64,000 nt of DNA from Alternaria dauci (Eukaryota; Ascomycota; Dothideomycetes; Pleosporales; Pleosporaceae): assembly GCF_042100115.1 (NCBI RefSeq), contig NC_091273.1, positions 992,001-1,056,000 on the forward strand, given 5' to 3'. The notes beneath the pieces were generated by a model, which saw only the letters and a program-made list of their open reading frames with translations, did no database searches and was not told where the DNA came from. The translations under genes and the position numbers were made by a program. Below, in pieces: positions 29,556 to 39,297 of this stretch; position 1 is the first letter of the stretch; each line of letters starts with the position of its first letter.

Positions 29556-31315
29556 GTTGGCTGTGGTTTGTCAAGGTCAATTGCAAGAGTGGGAATTATG
29601 AAGTGGGCGAGGAAACTGGATATCGTGAGTCTACGTCGTGTTGGCGTATTATGAAGGCACGCGGGCAGTGACGTAGGTTCCTGCGTTTGTCCCTGTTCTA
29701 CCCAAGATTCAGCCACAGCCCGTGTTACGGGACACCTACACCAACGGGACGACCTACAGCGAGCCCCAAAGTGGGGCCTATTCATAGCATATACCTTGAT
29801 TTGACCTCAATTAACTCGATAACACCATCAACATGGCAATCCATCTCAGGAACATGGCGGGTGGAGCTACATCCGGGCACCCTCAATGGCTGTACACTCG
29901 CAAGGACCTGGCTTCAAATCAAAGACGCGCCACATGGCATCCGGATGTTCGTAACTGCGATCAGCCTGGCGTGCGTGTTGGAATCTCAGCCGCGCTGTTG
30001 GAAAGGGGTGTGGCTGGGCTTGCGTCATGCTGCAAACACGGTAAACATTGGTCCTAGCGCGTTTTCGTCATCGGCCCTCGTCACGCACGGGTAATGGACA
30101 ACGACTGCAATCATCTGGGCATCTTACTCGTCGTGGATGCATGAAGCACTCCGAGCATGCAGATACCAGCCAACGCTCCTTTCTATCAGTCCTCGCCCAT
30201 GCATTCTGTCCGTCCGTTGCACCGCCTCTACATGCTCCGCGCGCCGCTTCCTATCCATATCACCTCGCCCATTCTGTCGGAAACGTAGAATGCATCTGCA
30301 AATATCTTATCGAGCATCGTACAACCTTGCTCCAACGTCGCAACGTTGAAATAGCGTCAAAGATCTCTTGAAATGCTCGAGGCGAGGACTGTGCATGAAT
30401 TTGAGCGAAACGTCCACTAGAGTATTTTTGCAGCGCAAGCTGCACCCCATGAATAAAAGCACGAATGGGGACATAGTACTGTGCATGGTGAGTGTGAGCG
30501 ACTCTTTCGGCATGCCTCGGGAGGTGGGAATTCTCGCGTCGTTGATTCACATCCTGATCATTTCCATGGGGCCTTGTGCTACCTCGTCGTAAACTATTGT
30601 TTTGCCGTACCCAATGGTTTCTGTAGCTCAAATTTCGTTCTTTCTCTCAATGCTGAGCTGAGGAAGGCCGTACCACTAATAGCTCTGCACCTTTGACGTA
30701 GCGTGAGACGAGGACAGCATGAGTATGCAAGGTTTTGGCTTCACAAAGTCATTGTTCCTCTGTCTCTCAGTTGGGTGAGACATCTTGATAAAGACACTAC
30801 TGCTTTGACTCTGGTCACAAAAGAACACGGAAAGTTGATAACAGCCTTTCGATAAGCTTCTTGAGACTTGAAACTCTGAGCTGTCAGTCATAGCGGCACC
30901 TTTTGTGGAAGAATTCAAGTTCGTATTGCAGAGCAACTTGACCTCCAAAACGTACGGTGCGGAGTCAGATATTGCTACTTGAAGTACGGTAGAGGGAGTG
31001 AAACTCTCCAATCCGCCCGAGTCATTATTGTAGTTGTTGATTTCCAGGCAACAAGTGACCAGACCAAACAAAGTCATAGTTACCTTCATCTCCAAGCTCT
31101 TCTAGTTTACTCTCAAATGAGGATTGAGGGACGCACACTCTCAACTCACCACCTAGTTCAAAATTGCACCACACTTCTGAAAAGACTCGACCGCCTCTCC
31201 TAACCTGGTAACCACGGAGTCGACAACCCAACCTCATCTCGCCCCTGTGGCCGAGATACCAGGAACGATCTACCAAATTCCTTCCCACTACCGCTGTCAG
31301 CTAGAAAATCAGAGG
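29556..31315. other. Intergenic region, 1.8 kb
   Basis: No supported gene. Frames of 70-140 codons occur on both strands, but they lack known motifs and overlap each other. The left end is the promoter of the NNETAGKEP protein and the right end that of the next gene. Confidence 0.5.
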
Positions 31316-32930
31316 ATGTCTAATCATGACATGCAACCGCATTGTCACCCGGAGAGCTTTGCTGACCTCGACTACCAGGACATCATCGCTCATTATAATG
31401 ACACTGCTGGGAAGCATACCCATTTCGTCTCCAAATCGACCACTTCCGAAGACGACATGAATGATAGAAAGGGTGAGCTACAATATGACTTCAGGTTCAG
31501 CGACAACTTTGATCGACGAGACGCAAGGTTCAAATCACCCCGAGGTAGACTAAATCGAGATAGCACTTTCACAGTTGCGAGTGCGCGAACACTGTGCTCC
31601 CTATCTCCTGAGCCATCTCCTCCCGCATCTCCGTCTTCGTATCCTCCTTCTTCAATATCCAAGGAAGCCCCAAGGGCCGAGCATGAAATAGGCTCACGCT
31701 CTGTCTCCACGCCCATGCTTGTTGAAAAGCACCACAATTTCTACTGCCGACTTAAGTCTTTTCTTGTACAATTTTTCTGCCTCCATCCTGACACCTCGAT
31801 AATCAGGACATGTAGCCACAAGTTCCGGGACGGTCAGTGCAACAAGTGTGATCTTCCCGAGGCCATGTTGCCGTATTTGAACGGTGGTATGCGAGCGGGC
31901 TTCCACTGCAAGCAAGATGGGTGTGAAGGATGCAACAATCGTATTTTGACATCAGCTTTGGGCACTTATGGTTCAGAAGAGGATGTACGCGTCGCTGTAA
32001 GTAGTGCTTCGAAGTAGGTACGAGATAGCTAATACTGACTGTGAACAGCCATTGCGTATAAGATCGAGTATGGTGGCAGCTTCAGTGTATGCTAATAGTC
32101 GAGACAAAGACGCTGTGAGTAGGTCCACCGTCGCAGACGAAGTACCCCAGATCAGTCCCATGGACTTCATCTCCACTGCGCAACGCGTACATACCATGAC
32201 CAGCATCGACAGTACGTCCGAAAGCCGTATCTCATCCAACAACGAATCTTCCGACTTGTTCTTCGAATCAAATCCAGGTCCCTACGACACGCCAGTGCCA
32301 TTCTCCAGTTCAACGGACTACTCGCTCAGCGTTCCTCCATATCTGCCCGCCCACGACCGCAACACATCACCGCCATGTCTGGGGCCCATTATAACCACCA
32401 ATCACAAAGACTCCACCCCCAGTTCTCGAAGCACAGACAGCAGTGAGGTGTTGGAGGTTGATGGCTTAGCAATCGCTGTACCAATCGTACAAGTCTCGCC
32501 CACGCCGATTTGGATACGACAGCCCGGGACAGCCATTCAACCTTTAGGAATACCAAGAGAAGTACAAAGCCTTCAAGACATTGCCTATGATGCTGTACAC
32601 GGAGACAAAGAGTCTCAAATCATGATACTGAAAATGTATCAAGACATGTCGACCGCAGATGCAATGTCCGCTTCATACCACGGGAGCGAGTCGGACTGTC
32701 ATCTCATCCGGAAAGCACGGTTAGTTCTCGGCCTCCAAGTCCAAGAAGCCGCCGGACACATGCCACCTGGTTTAGTGGAAGTTGTGTCGGTGCAGTTGCT
32801 TTCTCGCGATAGAAACCGCGTGATGCGTAGGGAGGCGTTTGCTGCATATATTTGCCAGGCGGTCGCCGAGAATGAGTTGTCAGAGGCGCGTGGGACGCAG
32901 GTTTTGTCGCTCGCTGCAGATGACAGGTAG
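31316..32930 (+). CDS. Unknown protein with a Cys/His-rich module, 520 aa
   Basis: Two exons, 31316-31996 and 32049-32930, joined in phase 0 across a 52-nt intron (GTAAGT; GTGAACAG). The open frame extends slightly upstream but only from a non-ATG codon, so the start is the ATG at 31316 (MSNHDMQPH). The N-terminal 140 residues are polar and Ser/Pro-rich. A compact segment at roughly 145-210 contains FFCLHPDTSI, RTCSHKF, GQCNKCDLPE and FHCKQDGCEGCN, with enough Cys and His for one or two metal sites, though it fits no zinc-finger class I know. The C-terminal part has helical stretches (VQSLQDIAYDAVHGDKESQI; RREAFAAYICQAVAENELSE). No function proposed. Confidence 0.75.
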
Positions 32931-33376
32931 TGATAAGGGGTGCGTGTAGTATACCGGACAAGGGTATTGTGATTTTCCCGTTGAGTTCAGGGCACCCTGG
33001 ATGTCTTCGACGACCTGATCATAATCAGCCATGTTGCCAATGTGGAACCTAGGGGTATTCAAAACAGTGTTTTCTGTGCGCAAAATGAAAGAGCAGGGAA
33101 CACATCCAAGACGACCTTGTGAACATGATAATTTTAGTACTCAGAAGACTCCTGCCGCAACTTATTATCGTGCACTAATCTCGGCCAACTTCGCTTCTAC
33201 AATATCTATAGTTCTCTTCAATAACCCTAGCTCGTGATAGGATGTATCCGGAAATGCTTTCATAAGTTTGACCACCCAATCGGTGGTGTTCAGTCGTCGC
33301 ATCGTCTCATTCTCTGCTCATGCATTCTGAGTGACTTTGCGTGTGGAGCTGTCAAGTGGTCTAGGATTGTGTCGTT
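32931..33376. other. Convergent intergenic region
   Basis: 446 bp between the 3' ends of the Cys-module gene and SNF4. Nothing recognised. Confidence 0.5.
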
Positions 33377-34657
33377 CTACTCGTCCTCCATGCCTTCGAG
33401 TAGGGTATGCTCGAGAACGTCGCTCAAGGTCACCATGCCTTTAAGCTTGCTGTTCTCGTCTATGACGACGAATCGATGTACGCGCGACCTCCGGATCGTG
33501 TCGTATATAGTTGACATGTTGTCGTTCAGTGAACAGGTGAAGATACCGGGGAAGTCCTGTTGCGGTTAGAAATGTGCAGGAAACTCGAGAAATGGATACT
33601 CACGTCTGAACGCTTGAGTAGCGCATCGCCGACTGTCAGATTCAAGTCGTCGTATACGCCGCCCTTGATAAGCGTGATGACGTCTACAGCCTCGAAGACG
33701 TTCAGTACGGTACCTGCTCTGTCCAAGATGGGCACACTTGATATGCTCTTCTTAACAAGCATATGGATGACGTCCATGACCGGTGTGTCCATGGATGCAG
33801 TTGCGAGATCCTCGTATGTGCCGACATTCAACTCCCTCAGTGGCTTGCGTAGCTTCTGTGTCTCCTTGACGTTCACAGCGATGAACTTCAATATTCGGTA
33901 CTGGGTGATGACGCTGACGACCATTGTTCTACGTGTCTCGTCATCGCTGTCGACGATGGGTATGCGGCGCGCGCGCGACTCGAGCATCTTGCGACATGCT
34001 TCGTAGACGGGTCGATCGGGATGTATGGAGATTGTTTCTATGGGCTTGACGCCCAGCGCCTTCTCAATGTCTGTACGCGTAAGTTGGCGGCCGGTGTGAG
34101 AAGCAAAGCGCTTACCTCTCAGGCTGTTTAGGCGGAACTGGTCTACCCGCGCCAGAGCGTCTGGGTTCTGCCAGTAGTACTGTATGACGTTGATGTAGTC
34201 GGATGTCGTGAGCAGTCCGGCGAATGTGGAGGATTTGGAGTCCCATAGCGGCGCTGAGACGATTCCTACAGCCAACTGTCAGCTCGTGCTTGTGCGCACA
34301 ATATTGAAGCCCACCATTCTGGTTCAAGATGTTCAGGCTCTTCTTGACTAGCAGCGCCGTGTCGAAGACGATGAGGCGATAGCTTATGGGCAGGACGTCG
34401 TAGCTTGTCCGGGCCTTGAGGAAAGCTCTGATGGTTCTCTAGCTCTTGTCAGCTGCCGCTGGGACGGTACGCGATACAGGGCTCCGCACCAAGCCGTCCA
34501 GTTGCTCGCGGTCAACCGCTGAAAGCTGGCGCGGCTGCTCTTTCGGGGGCAAGGGCGCCCGTGACTGCTGGAGCAGGTCCCTCGGCGTCACAAAGGCGGG
34601 CCGCGCATCGCTCGGGAGGGCGTTGGTCGTAGAGTCTGCCGTGTCGACGCCCGACAT
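33377..34657 (-). CDS. SNF4: AMP-activated kinase gamma subunit Snf4
   Basis: Five exons: 34657-34490, 34438-34315, 34265-34116, 34070-33604 and 33556-33377; 362 residues. Four CBS repeats are readable. The opening helix is [20 protein letters not shown]; then come [94 protein letters not shown] and [20 protein letters not shown]. Snf4 is the nucleotide-binding regulatory subunit of the SNF1/AMPK complex, which controls glucose derepression and energy balance. Every intron is 47-51 nt or close to it, with consensus ends. The first intron must use a GTGCGG donor after QLDGL: reading through it meets TAG, while removal gives LDGL-RTIRAFL, as in homologues. Confidence 0.93.
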
Positions 34658-35149
34658 GATTATCGCGTTGCTCCTCGGAGCCGCATGGAGCGTGTGACTC
34701 GAGTAATCCCAGCTTCAGGGGCAGGAATAGCGGAGAATTGGCGGCTAGTCGAGGCAGCACTTCTCGAATGCGGTGAAAGAGGATGCAGGTAGACGCCCGC
34801 CCCCACGATCGTCATTAGCGCATCGTGAACCTGGGTCGTCAATGCGCACAAACATGCGGGGCAAACAATCGTATAGGGAAACACGCGGTAAATAGACACC
34901 TTGGAGCAGGCTTTGCAGGCCCTCTACTGTACTTTCGTTCCAACTTGGATTGAAGCGCTCAGCTGCAAGATACGGCTAACCTTAGGGAATGCACCCAAGA
35001 GAAACCCGGTCCCGGAACGAGATCCTCAGGTACGCTACAAGTCATACACTGCCGCCGCCTGCTCATAAACAATGCACGTCACCCTTGTCCCTCCCAAAAA
35101 TGCCCCCTAAGCCTGTAGCCTCCATACGCCAGACATTCATTGTCCAAAA
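34658..35149. other. Intergenic region between SNF4 and PP2C
   Basis: 492 bp holding the SNF4 promoter and the 3' flank of the PP2C gene. Nothing else recognised. Confidence 0.5.
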
Positions 35150-36866
35150 CTACACGTCGTTTTTCCTAGCTGCCTTCGCAGCGTCGATGTTCAGCTCAGG
35201 TCCTGGCTCTGCCTCTGCCTCCTCCATAATGATCTCTTGTGCCGCAGCCTCGACTGGTATTTCTGGCTCCCCGATAGCCTTCTTCGCCTGTGCCACAATC
35301 GCGTCTGCCTCGGTAATTCCGCCCTTCATGGTAGACTGATCGCCGTCTACACCCATGGCCGCGTCGTTCTTGCGCTGTCGGAGTGCCTTGTTGTCGAAGC
35401 GAACGACCATGCACGAAAGATTGTCGGTAGAGAAGCGAGCAAGGGCATAGTCGACGAGCTTCTTGGATGCTTCTTGAGGGTCGTGGACTTGGCGGACTAG
35501 GTCAACAGCTTCTTGGTCGGAGCAGACATCCCAGAGCTGTATTCGTTAGTACATGTTACTTATTCGGTAGTGGATTACTTACACCATCGCAAGCAAGAAT
35601 GAGGAATTCGTCCTGCTCTGCCTGGATGACAGTCTCAGTGGTGTACGGGTGTCCAGTGACCAGGTCCTTCATATAGGCATCTCCCAGTGCTCGTGTAACA
35701 GCAAGAACACCATTAACGCGGTTGTTGAGAATCAAGCCACCAGCGCTGGCAACCCGACGGCCCTCATTCTCGTCGCTACCCTTGTGGTCGTAAGAGAGGC
35801 GAAGAGCTCGGCCATTGCGGCAGAGCACAATACGCGCATCGCCCACGTTGGCCGTATACAGCACGCGCTGCCGACTGGCCTCGTTCCGTAACCTCGCCTC
35901 CACTTGTTGTTCCGCTGCAGGCTCCGCAGTGGAGTCGGTACCGTCCTTGGCCTCGCCCTCGCCGGCATGCTTGACAGCCGACACCGCCGCGGGTGCGAAG
36001 AGGACCGAGCCGGTAGACGACTGCGCATTAGGCACTCGGTCTTCCCACCTCAAGACAGCGATGACCGCAGTACAACCACTGTTCTTTAGAGGAAGCTTTT
36101 CCAACTGCTGGTCGACTACGGTAAAGGTCTGGTCGAGCAGTTCGGGTATCGGGGTGTTTGGGTTCTTTCGGATTGTCTCTTCGAGAATCAAATGAAGCTT
36201 CTTTCCACACCAGTCGGCAGCGAATGTTCCAGCGTGTCCGTCGAAAATGGCAAAGTATCCGTTGTCGGTCTCGACCACGGCTTGCGACAGAGCATCGGAC
36301 TGAGTCGAACTCGCGTCGGATATGGCGCGCGTCTTCTCGGTGCCATACGAGGGGGCCGGAGTGCTCAGGAAGTTGTATAGGTATGCGTGGGTATCCTCCA
36401 TCGTTCGTCTGCACTTCTTGTTCTTATCCTCTGTGACACCGACGCGGAAAGTGGATCGTGGGCCAGGCGCCGACTCGCCAGCAGAGTTGTTGAGCGAGCC
36501 CTGGGGGACACTGAGAGCAGCATCGGACTTGCCCAGCTTCTGCATCGGGGTTTGGGGCGAGGCCTTTTCTGACATGGTCGAGGTGCTGGACGTGGGAGAG
36601 CCTGAGGAGCCGCCGAGATGCAGCGACTGTTTCGCGCTCGAGAACATGTCCCGGGCACGCGACACGCCGCTACTTCTTCGTTTTCTCTCAACGGGTGCCG
36701 AGGCGTCACTGGGCTTGCGATCTGTCGAAGCGGAGCCATTGCTGGCCGTGTTTATTGCGCCTGCAGCTCCGTTGTCTGTCGCCGGGGCTGCGGTGGACTG
36801 GGGCGCGTCATTGCCTGCAGCAGTGCCAATGGTGGAACTCTCGTCGTCCTTTGCATTCCCAAACAT
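35150..36866 (-). CDS. Protein phosphatase 2C (PPM family)
   Basis: Two exons, 36866-35583 and 35536-35150; 556 residues from the ATG at 36866. After a Ser-rich disordered region of about 135 residues comes the PP2C domain. Its motifs are [38 protein letters not shown] (the metal-binding DGH), [48 protein letters not shown] and [20 protein letters not shown]. The intron lies inside ACDG-LWD. The C-terminal 90 residues are acidic and Ala/Glu-rich. It is a Ptc1-like Mg/Mn-dependent Ser/Thr phosphatase, a group that downregulates MAP kinases such as Hog1; the pathway here is inferred. The frame stays open upstream of the ATG ([20 protein letters not shown]) without another initiator before a stop, so an unseen first exon is possible. 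Confidence 0.88.
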
Positions 36867-37777
36867 CTTCGAGAGCAAGCCTCCCTGGGCGCTCCGACGC
36901 CTGTTACCTGCCAGCTTGATTGATGGCGCTGGTGTTTGCTGGCTGGGTGGCGGCGACGGTGATGCAGCTGGGGGTGGCGGCGGATTCGGGAAGATTGGAT
37001 AAGCGGGGCTCGAGTGACAAGAATATGCTTAGGAAGGATGTAGACAGACGCAAGGGGAAGACTCGCGGGAGATGGAGTTCCTAGGTGTGATGACGTCGGA
37101 GGTGTATAGCGGGGCGAGCAACCGGAAATACCAATTGGCGCAAGAAGAAGGCTTGACACTGCGAGGGGATGGCAAGGCGCGGGCACGTTCCAGGGTTGAT
37201 ATTGGACGATCGTCGGTATAGCGTGGATGGAGTAGGCAGTGAGCTGCTGGGTGCTGGGTACAAGTGCACAGTGGGAAGCTGTCTATGCTGACTGATTGCT
37301 CTTCTCGCCGACGTGCGGGGAATCTCACACAGTTGGTCGGAAAAGGCAGCACCGCCTACGTATACCACGCTGGGTTCTGTGAATGGAGAGGCAAAGGAGC
37401 AGCACAGATACACGGTCTTGTGACTCTGATATATCACCAACACTAAGATACCCAGAGCCGATTCCAGGGTTTTGGGCTATGATCCGCATGATCTAGGCGC
37501 AAGCGCATGCACGCCAGCGCGTACGGTGGAGCTGTCTGAATTGACTAAACTGTCCATGCACAGCCGCCGGCCGTGGCTATCGCAATATCACGAGAATCTA
37601 GATGTCCAGAATCTTGGGAATATCTCCATGCGCAAAAGGACACATAATGTTTCTTGGACGTGGACAATGTCGCATGCTCTATTCAAGTGCCCAGCCTGGG
37701 GTCCGCGGGATGCTGACACCTAGCCAAGAGCGCTGCACGGGCACTCCGGCGTTGCTTCTTGTACCAGCACTTCATCC
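36867..37777. other. 5' region of PP2C and 3' flank of VPS2
   Basis: 911 bp. The first 140 nt or so beside PP2C read as Pro-rich coding-like sequence in the PP2C frame (see finding). The rest shows no supported gene. Confidence 0.45.
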
Positions 37778-38701
37778 TCACCTCCTTAAGCTGTCCAAGC
37801 GTGCCTGGAGGTCGTCGTCATCTGGGTCAGCCCCGCCACCGCCAATAGCCTGTGCCACCCTGGCTTCAGGTACCGCGTTCTTCTGCAGTCCGCTGGGTGT
37901 CTCGCCAAGCTACGCGACATTAGTGAATGCGCTCTCGGTGAAGGGATGAGTACTCACTGCCTGGCCAAGATCAATGCCTATCTCATCCAGGACCTGGTTG
38001 ACGACGTCTTCACTCTCCTCCTCGTCTTCCATGCCGGTGGCGTCATCGATGGCGTCGTCCATCATCTCCTGCCTCTGGTCCATGATATCGTTCTCCTTTT
38101 CAAACTCCATAGCAATGCGTTGGAGCGCGGGAAGGTTCATCTGTCTGTTCATGCTCCCAAGCAGCGCTGAAGCGTGTTAGAACATGTCTGGCAAGATTCA
38201 ATACATGCAAACCTACTCGTTGCACCCTTCATAGACTGCATCATCTGCTCGTTACTGCGTACTGTCTGCCCAATGTCAGCTGTGCCCGGACTCTAGCATC
38301 GGTCGCCATGCCTGTATCCGCAACGAGATCGCCTGTAGTTGTGTGCGCATCTGGTAGAATTTCTGGATGTATCTTTGCGCAAGCATTAGTCATGTGAAAG
38401 TAACCATGCGACAGGCAGCGACCCAGCATACCGTCGTGTCCGCACCAGGTCCTTTGCCTGGATGCGCAGAGGCCCCATTTGCCCATTCTTTGCGCTCTTC
38501 TTGATATCTGCCACCAGCTTCTTCTCCTGATTCTCAAGCTTCACGCGCTCGCGGTCTAGCTCTCGTTGCGTCTTCTCGAGTGCGCGCTGGTGTTTCCGCA
38601 ATCGCTCCGCCGGCGTCATGCGCTTTCCGAAGGCCCATTCTACGATCTGGTATTGCTGTCAAACACGATGTCGCTAGAAGACACGGTATACGTACGTTCA
38701 T
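37778..38701 (-). CDS. VPS2: ESCRT-III subunit Vps2 (CHMP2)
   Basis: Six exons: 38701-38696, 38655-38432, 38372-38312, 38265-38217, 38166-37958 and 37909-37778; 226 residues, normal for Vps2. The sequence reads IVEWAFGKRMTPAERLRKHQ, RALEKTQRELDRERVKLENQ, QAKDLVRTRRYIQKFYQMRT, AISLRIQTVRSNEQMMQSMK, MNRQMNLPALQRIAMEFEKE, then an acidic linker and a C-terminal MIM1 helix DDDLQARLDSLRR, which binds the MIT domain of Vps4. Vps2 caps ESCRT-III filaments on endosomes and the nuclear envelope. The third intron (38311-38266) begins with GC instead of GT. The first coding exon is only ATG-AAC, and its 40-nt intron is short, so that part is less sure. Confidence 0.9.
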
Positions 38702-39297
38702 GGTCGCTGATAGACTGCAGGAAGGTTGGTGAGGATAGCTGGGTAGACTTGGAAGTAGGTGCAGCGGGTAGCGCCTGATATGGCCACTTCGTTTAGACTA
38801 GAGGATAGCGGATGGAGACCAGCTCTACGATGGGCGGGCAGTTGTGTGGAGAGAGATGCAAGAGAGGCCAGAGCTGCAAAAGGTGCTGCCTTGCCCGATT
38901 ATGTCCTTTGATGTTCCGCCGGGTTGGAGGGCAAGATACGCAGGTATGGCGATGCCGAGCCTTGGGGGAACTGACTATCAGTCGCCGGCCTCTGAGCAAT
39001 TGCGCAATCAAAGCAATACAATCATGTGAATCTTGAGTAGAACCGCTGCATCGAAACAACGCGCAGACATTAGACGCAGATGAGACGTAGACGTGTAGAG
39101 CCGCGGTAGTGGACTCGTAGTGGTCACTGACAGCCAATCCCTGTTTGCTTGCGTGGTGGCGTGTGCACCACCAACTCTGACGTTGTCTCAGCATTCTTTT
39201 CTCGACACCGCCTCCCGCTCTACAACACCACCACCCCTCTTCCGTATCTATCACGACATGCGCCCCTCCTTATAGCGCAAACCCGAAAAATACCCCG
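38702..39297. promoter_or_regulatory. Divergent promoter between VPS2 and FZO1
   Basis: 596 bp shared by two divergent genes. The FZO1 side is CT-rich and contains a short upstream reading frame at 39258-39275. No TATA box is obvious. Confidence 0.4.
39258..39275 (+). promoter_or_regulatory. Upstream ORF in the FZO1 leader
   Basis: ATG CGC CCC TCC TTA TAG encodes five residues and stops 22 nt before the FZO1 start. Whether it lies in the transcript depends on the start site, which I cannot see. Confidence 0.4.

Noticed and set aside
30676..31288. Overlapping minus-strand frames (139 and 87 codons) upstream of the Cys-module gene
   Set aside because: No recognisable motif and no intron signals that would join them; more likely promoter or leader sequence.
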